DNA from: Siphonodentalium dalli | Taxonomy: Eukaryota > Mollusca > Scaphopoda > Gadilida > Siphonodentaliidae | Direction: 5' to 3' | Length of the DNA: 64,000 nt | Assembly (NCBI GenBank): GCA_032622095.1 | Contig: CP136067.1 | Location: forward strand, 201,620,181 to 201,684,180 | Part shown: piece by piece, positions 57,501-64,000 of the stretch | Layout of the letters: each line of letters begins with the position of its first letter | Numbering within the stretch: the stretch's first letter is position 1 | Program-made: the position numbers and the translations under genes | Notes under the pieces: model-generated | What the model saw: only the letters and a program-made list of their open reading frames with translations | Told to the model about the DNA's origin: nothing | Databases searched by the model: none

Positions 57501-58131
57501 CACACCAGATATTTGTGAAAAGTCCACTTTTTAAAACAAATATGGTTGACATTTTGCAAGTCATCTTGGGTATAGTTTTGTCTAGAAACACCTTTGTGTA
57601 ACTCACTAAAGACATATTAAAACAACAAACACATTTGCTACTGAAGATAGTTTCCATTTACTTGAACAATGGTCCAAACCTGAAAAGTGACTTTTTGCCA
57701 ATTTTGATGTCAAGTTTGTGATGGATACTTCGAATAATTATGGTAATGTCAGTAACATTAACGAAGGTGAATCATAAATGTTATCGTCAATCTGTGACAG
57801 CTGTCTAGACTAGCCAATTTTATTCATCAACAACAACAACTTGTAAGCGATTGCATTGGTTGGGGCAATATTTACCATTTTCCATATTTTTACCACCATT
57901 CTGATAGCCCGGCCCCATTTGAGCCAAAGTGACAAATTTGGTTCCATTTAGTTGGAATGTCATAATAACTTACTTTGCTCAGTTCTGCTCATATCTTGTT
58001 GAAACATGTCGAATCCCAATGATGATTTTAGATGAAATGTTATACCACGTCAATGAAAATTTTAAATAATAAATAAATAACAGTGTTGGATAGCGTAAAA
58101 TCCACCAAAGTGCACTGAAACGCTTGACATG
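57501..58131. other. No recognised feature
   Basis: Unstructured sequence with a short CAACAACAACAA run at 57827. Confidence 0.5.
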
Positions 58132-58619
58132 TTAAAGGTACTCAATCCGTAAAGAGGGTCCCCATCTCAACAGATTCCAACAACAACAATCCGATCAGAG
58201 GGTCCTATATTACTATTTCTTTGGCTTTGGTGGTAAAACATATTTGATTCGAGTCGAGGAACCCATCAAACAAAGCTCAGAGTTATTAGATATTGATTTT
58301 TGAAAATTCTTATGTTCTCGAGATGAGTACTAATAATTGCCGTCAATTTCGTTTCCTGCTCGAGATTTGTACACCAAAACTCTATTCAAACAGACAAGGA
58401 TGGATAACTCTAAAATCAAGTGGTAATAATAACGCAATTTTGACTGAGATCTGGGCCAGAAAGTATTCCCGATAATGAAAAATAATAGATTTCTAAAATC
58501 GATATCTAACAAATCTGAGCTTTGATGGGTGACTTTCTCGACTCGAATCAAATATTTTTGACCCCCGAAGCCATTGAAATAGTAATTGAGAGGAGTTTTA
58601 TCAGATTGAGTACCTTTAA
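58132..58619. mobile_element. TTAA-flanked MITE, family 3
   Basis: TTAA lies at 58132-58135 and 58616-58619, with termini AGGTACTCAATCCG and its near complement. It is colinear with and nearly identical to the element at 51626-52113, including GACAAGGATGGATAACTC and GGGCCAGAAAG. The two are therefore recent siblings. Confidence 0.95.
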
Positions 58620-58729
58620 ACATAAAACTAAATGAAAACAATTATGAATATCTTCAGCAATTCTTCCAAGAAATTTTTTATTATTTCAAATATGGACGCC
58701 ATTTTGGATTGTAAGTGGTAAATTTTACT

Positions 58730-59300
58730 CTCTTGTATAGTGCAAAGTCTTTGGTGAGCTATAGAAATGATATTTTCAAAAACATGGCCGCCGGTAGCCA
58801 TCTTGGATTTTACTATTTGCTTGACGAAATCACCCTACAAACCACATCCCTCATCCGATCATCTCCAATCTTCGTATGGGTACTCAGGGTGACCTCTGGG
58901 TGAGCCATCGATTTCCGAAATTCGATAAAAAAAAATTCATGGCCGCAATCACAGATTTTACTTTTTGAATGACTAAATCCTTCGGCCCATCCTACAGGCT
59001 ACATCCCTCATCCAATCACCACAAAACTCCATATGACTCTTTGGGGTCACATCTACGGCAGATGGATCCATCATTTATTGCCGAAATTCGTTTAAAAAAT
59101 GGCCTTACGTGACTAAATCCTTTGACACACCCTACAAACCACATCCCTAATCAGATCATCGAATTTCGGAAAAATATCGATGGCTCCCATCTTGAGGTCA
59201 GCCCGAGGATCCATATGAAGTTTGGTGATGATTGGATTAGGGGTGTAGTCTGTATGGTGTGTCGAAAGATTTAGTCATCCAAGATGGCCACAACAAATTT
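58730..59300. repeat. Degenerate repeat, block 2, with an inverted unit
   Basis: At least three units on the + strand contain ACATCCCTCATCC(G/A)ATCA and GACTAAATCCTT(C/T)GG. A unit in the opposite orientation lies at 59180-59290 (AAGTTTGGTGATGATTGGAT). Confidence 0.7.
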
Positions 59301-60230
59301 CCCTTGGCGATAAAAATTGACTATGATCGGATAAATGAGAGTTTTGGTGTTGGATTATAGAGTATACTGTTATGTACTATTATAGACAAATGTACATAAC
59401 ACAAATTATTGGAATTTATGGGTCACTGGCATTTATATAAGAGAATGCACTGGTACAGGATCTGTAATGCTAAACCACCACAGCCTTGGGCTAAATGTGA
59501 AAGGTGTGACTTGGACATGGAATACTTGGGTTAAGAGAGTCCAATTTAAGTTTACAATAATAATGTGTCAAATTTTACCAACAATATAGTATACAGATAA
59601 GCCACCTCACTGCTGAACCATTAATATCAATTATATAGCAGAGCTGTCAACAAATCGCAGGACTTGTTTATGATGAACACTGACCTCTCTATTAAACAAA
59701 TAACAATTATAATGACCTCAGACCATCTGAAGATATAACTCTGCAGCACAGATGTCCATGTCTACTGTTAATATTGTGCGTTTATTGTTGAATCTTTATT
59801 TTAAATTAGATGCCATAGCCTTCTTTATCAGATTATTTGCACATTGACATAAGAGACATCAGAAAATAATATAGCCTTATCAATAGCTAAGTAGTCCAAA
59901 GGCATGGGATGGAATTGGTGAATTGGATTTAATGTTGCTTCAAACAGATTTACCAGTACATAACACAAGATTTTGGACCAACTTAAACAAATTTGGTGTG
60001 GTGATTCGGGGTACCCTTGGCAGAGTTATAATGGTGTTAGTTTTTCAAATTTTTTTAACTTAAATTTTTTTGTTTTTTAAATTATTAAAAAAAATTAAAG
60101 GGACACAATGGGAACCTTTTTATCAACGTGTATCATAATCATCAATATCTAAATGAAAACAAATGAAAGAGTCAATGACATTTTTTTTATTGTTATTATA
60201 AAAGTTAAAAATAAATTTAAAAAATAATCA
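59301..60230. other. No gene; one family-1 hairpin relic
   Basis: A truncated hairpin half (TATAAGAGAATGCACTGG) lies near 59437. The rest is AT-rich. Confidence 0.5.
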
Positions 60231-60239
60231 AATTATTTT

Positions 60240-61035
60240 TCGAAAAAGGGTCATAACTCCTTTAAAATAAATCGGATCAAACCCATATTCGAACTCGATC
60301 TGTATTTTGGGCTGTGAAACTCACATACCATATTTGGTTCCAATGAGATAAAAAAAATGTTTGAGTTATGGCAGAATGTGTGAATTCTAAGTCGAAAAAG
60401 GGCCATAACTCTGTAATAAAATCTCGGATCAAACCTAAATTCGAACTCGATCTGTATTTTGGGCTCAGAAACCCATATGCAAAATTAGAAAATGTTTGAG
60501 TTATCGCATTACTCGTGAAGTGTCTACAGACGGACGGACGGACGGACGAACGACGAGTGGTCAATCCGGACAACGACACTATGTTTACCATACTATGGTA
60601 TGGGTAAACATAAAAAGGATCTAACTCATATTCGAACTCAATCTGTATATTGAGTTCAGAAACTCGCATACCAAATTTGTTCCCTATCACATGAAAACAG
60701 GTTGATTTATCGAATCATGCATGATTTCTATGTCAAAGGGCCATAACTCCATTCAAAATAATTGGATCAAACCCATATTTGAACTCAATCTGTATTTTTG
60801 GCTGATAACCTCACAAATTTGGTTCCAATCAAATATAAAATGTTTTGAGTTATGGTAGCATGCATGAGTTCTAAGTCGAAAAAGGGCCATAACTCTGGAA
60901 AAAAAACTCAAACCCATATTCGAACTCGATCTGTATATATTTGGGGCTGAGAAACCCATACATGGACCGACAGACAGATGGGCGAACGAACGACGAGTGG
61001 TCAATCTGGGCGTCGACAGAACACTGTGGGATGGG
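60240..61035 (-). repeat. Dispersed GGGCCATAACTC repeat with ACGG runs, about four units
   Basis: Units begin AAAAAGGGCCATAACTC (near 60245, 60400, 60727 and 60882) and continue with TTCGAACTCGATCTGTAT and GAGTTATGG. They end twice with a (GGAC)n run and GAACGACGAGTGGTCAATC (60530-60570 and 60965-61010). On the - strand the run translates as Arg-Pro-Ser-Val-like repeats, which is not a gene. Similar sequence is, from memory, common in mollusc genomes. Confidence 0.8.
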
Positions 61036-61829
61036 TACACACAAAAGAGGACACTAGCGTGCTTTAGTGTATAGTGTATATCATCGAGTAAGGTGATATG
61101 AAATAAATACATGCTGTTCAAAAACGTCCTAAACTAGAGGTTTGACTGTCCCCGTGGGACTAAGGATACCCCCCTTGTTTTAAAACACCAAGATGTTTCA
61201 CATGTCAATAAACATTTAGTTTAAATAATAAAAATAACATATTCCCATTGCTGGTTCACAACCCTAACCTTCAACCCTAATCCTATACCTACTGACTAAA
61301 AAGTGTATGAATAAAAGCTCAGACAAAATCATGCATGTTGCAAAAATGTTCCAAGTCGAAAAAGGGGAATAACTCCACAAAAAAATCAGACAGACGTCAT
61401 AATCACAGATTCCCATAGTGGATGATGTGCCAAGTTTCACGGAAAATGATAAGAAAAAATGACAGAAAAACTCCTGACAAATTTGTGTCCACGACGGACG
61501 AACAATCTGATTCCAATATACCCCTGCCCCCAGAACATATATATATTACAACAAATCGAGTGGGTATCCTTTGAAATGCCATTGTAAAGTGAATTTGGCA
61601 ACACACATTTTTATGCAACAAATAGATTCAGAAACTGGGATTGTCTTGTCTAAACTTGGCCATTTTTAGAAATTTGTTGGTGGCTAAAATTAAAATCAAC
61701 AGTTTATACGAAATTGAAGCCAGTGTAGTTTAGTGTCAGACGTGGACTGAAATGGGGCCATGAAGCAAATATCCCACAGAATATCGTACTCCCCTAGTTT
61801 GGATTCCCATTTAGAGCAAACGTCAAGTT
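61036..61829. other. No recognised gene
   Basis: Contains one more partial GTCGAAAAAGGGGAATAACTC unit at about 61355. Otherwise unremarkable. Confidence 0.5.
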
Positions 61830-61849
61830 CCTTGTTTCTCAACACTAGA

Positions 61850-62400
61850 CACCCATACAGAAATTTCTCATGAGAAGTTGTTAGAATCTTATAAGAATCT
61901 CATGAGAAGCATATTAGAAATATATGCAAAGCAGAGAAATCTAACACGAACCTTGTGAGAAGATGTTAGAAATAAATTTTCTAACAAAGGGTCTTAGGTG
62001 AGAAAAATTTCTCACGTGAGAAATATGAGATCTCGTAAGAAATGCAGACTTAGAAATATTTCCACTGAACCGATAGTATATTTTTCTAAGTTGCAAATTC
62101 TAATTTGAGTTCCCATGAGAAAAATAGACTTTGAAATTATCATCCTTCAAGTAGGTTTTTAAAAAAATTCAGGGTTAAGAAATTTTCATGTGATTTCTTA
62201 TGAGGAATGCAGACTTTGAAATTTTTTCACAAAAACTTATTGGATATTTTCAAAGTCAGAAATTCTCACGTTAGATCTCATAAGAAATACAGACTTTAAA
62301 TTGTGTGGTCTCCAATTCCACAAAAGTAAGCTAAGTGTGATTTTCTTACATGAGAATATGTTAGAAATAGGGTAGATATTTTTAAGTCAGATTTCAATGG
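61850..62400. repeat. Degenerate tandem repeat of TCTCATGAGAA / CAGACTT(T)GAAAT motifs
   Basis: Palindrome-like TCTCATGAGAA and related TCTCACGTGAGAAA words alternate with GTTAGAAAT and GCAGACTTTGAAATT blocks about 8-10 times at irregular spacing of 50-80 bp. It looks like an old, strongly diverged array. Confidence 0.65.
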
Positions 62401-64000
62401 TGGGTAAAATGATTTAATCTAGAACATGTGGTCTTGAGAAATCTGATCTGGTGTATGCTGGAGAATTCAAAATATAAAATGCACCAAAACAGTTACTGGA
62501 GTTAACCTGTACATGTCAGTTGCTGTGCATGATTTAGACTGTAAATTATCTTTATATCTGTGCTAGAAGCTTAAGTTGTGTTATATTCACGAGAAGGGGA
62601 ACATGGAGTTATATTTATTGTTTTATTTGTGGATATTCTTTAATGATAAGTTCCACAACATGGAATACACACTATACTAGGTAAGTGTAATATTTATATA
62701 AATGGCAGAGGGCTTTAGGCATCATGCATCTGGCATCATGGCAAGATTGTATGGCATGTGGTCTCTTGTGTTGCCTTTACTGCAGGTTCTAATATGTAAT
62801 TTATCAACCAGGTAGACTACATGCAGTATATATATTAAAGTTGATTTAAATTTAATTTTCATATATTTTAAATTATATTTCTAGAATAAATAATGATGGC
62901 CCATATCACATCAAATAAACTTCTGTTATTGTTAATTGATTCTAAGACAGAGTAAATGTTCAAATCCATTTTAACAAAATGAATTAATTTTAGGAAATAA
63001 ACAATTTATGGCAGTTTTCATTGTTTCATGGAAGTGATTTTTACAGTTATTTGGAATATTCCACGAAGAGCAGTTAACATGTTGCAGTGTACACATGCAC
63101 ACATGTTGAACAGCAATTGAAAAATTGGTTGATCAAATATTAAGAAAAGTTAAGTTGAAGTTTAGTGTGAGATTTGTGTGAGAATACAGATCTGTATTTG
63201 TACAATATAGATTCATCGCACACACAAATGCCTCTAAGATCAGGGACCCCAGAAGCAGAAAATGGCAAGGGGGAAAAAGCAGTCCGAAAGCCTGGAAATT
63301 CTCAATGACAGTGTTTGTTATTTTATAACCTTACTAGCAGGGTTACCCGGCGTTGCCCAGGTTAATGTATGCTGTGGATATTTGTTGGGAATAGAGAATG
63401 CTCTTGCTTAAAGTGTTATACGTTTTCTCATAAATTGTATATTTAAATAGCATCACAAAACATGATTATTACAGTCATGGAATATAAGTAGTGGCTCACC
63501 TTGTCAATTGTCATTCTGTTTATCACGATTAATCCGTTCCACCAATTATGAAGTATTTATTTATTTACAACTGCGTATACATTAGACGTTATAATATGAT
63601 ACATGAACATCATAAACACATTAGTTCGATAAAAGATGATAATTGGGTTTTACATATTGAGATGTATCAATCAATCTAGTGGGTTGGACTAAGATCTCGA
63701 GGACACCTGTCTATCATATCTCCATGAAGATACAGATGTTTCAAAGAAATTTCCAGGTGCTCCTCTGTTCATGGTGCTATATATTGGCTAAATGTTCTTA
63801 GTTTAAACGACATTTTGCTGCGCATATATATCAGCTACATGTGCCAGGCACAGAGCGAGATTTTGAGTTGTTTATGTCAGTCGATGAGTCTGTACTAAAA
63901 CCCTTGTCAGATGTCAGTATTGGTAGGATCCTGAAAAGTCTTTTGCTACTAACTGCATTTTCTTGTATATCAGAAGAAACTATATTTGACTGCACACTGT
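62401..64000. other. No recognised gene
   Basis: AT-rich sequence. GTTACCCGGCGTTGCCCAGG at 63341 resembles a word found in repetitive sequences of many invertebrates, so a repeat probably begins there and continues past the window. Confidence 0.45.

Noticed and set aside
60277-61121. Minus-strand ORFs with Arg/Ser/Val/Pro runs
   Set aside because: Product of the ACGG run and the GGGCCATAACTC repeat.

Overview
This window is non-coding-rich animal nuclear DNA. It contains one confidently recognised host gene: the last two coding exons of a Dbx-class homeobox gene on the + strand (8901-9100 and 10193-10507, split by a 1,092-bp GT-AG intron). Introns, an AT-rich background, abundant tandem repeats, LINE fragments and miniature inverted-repeat elements all point to a metazoan. 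The '...GGGCCATAACTC...' repeat with ACGG runs at 60.2-61.0 kb and the LINE types resemble mollusc or other lophotrochozoan genomes. That placement is inference from memory of such repeats, not a database result.

Layout. 0-8.9 kb: intergenic DNA or upstream Dbx intron, with one hairpin MITE (911-1266), a second near-perfect inverted repeat (1751-1893), unidentified coding-like stretches (3.85-4.8 and 6.25-7.4 kb) and an interstitial telomere-like tract (7436-7645). 8.9-10.5 kb: Dbx. 11-18.7 kb: several minisatellites and two more hairpin MITEs. 18.9-22.3 kb: a 3.35-kb satellite of a 36/38-bp unit. 22.7-24.0 kb: a 43-bp minisatellite carrying an E-box (CACGTG) in most units. 26-36.9 kb: dense MITEs, including one whose terminus has been amplified into a roughly 30-copy array with variable poly-C tracts. 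37-40 kb: dispersed repeat copies. 40.2-52.7 kb: nested mobile elements. Here a LINE is broken by a 3.8-kb insertion, a duplicated 5' segment of that LINE holds a 2.17-kb PIF/Harbinger-like element, and a second LINE is split by a TTAA MITE. 52.8-53.4 kb: an array of GATATC-centred palindromes. 56.1-56.9 kb: a decayed LINE ORF1 with a PHD-like zinc finger on the - strand. The rest is degenerate repeats.

The main theme is a group of non-autonomous elements that share TTAA target duplications and TTAA-adjacent inverted termini (piggyBac-like) but fall into at least four terminal-sequence families. One insertion interrupts a LINE reading frame so exactly that removing it with one TTAA copy restores the codons, and a larger insertion at a TTAA behaves the same way. 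No transposase for any of them was recognised here. No bacterial-type operon, CRISPR array or rRNA gene was seen, and no convincing tRNA.
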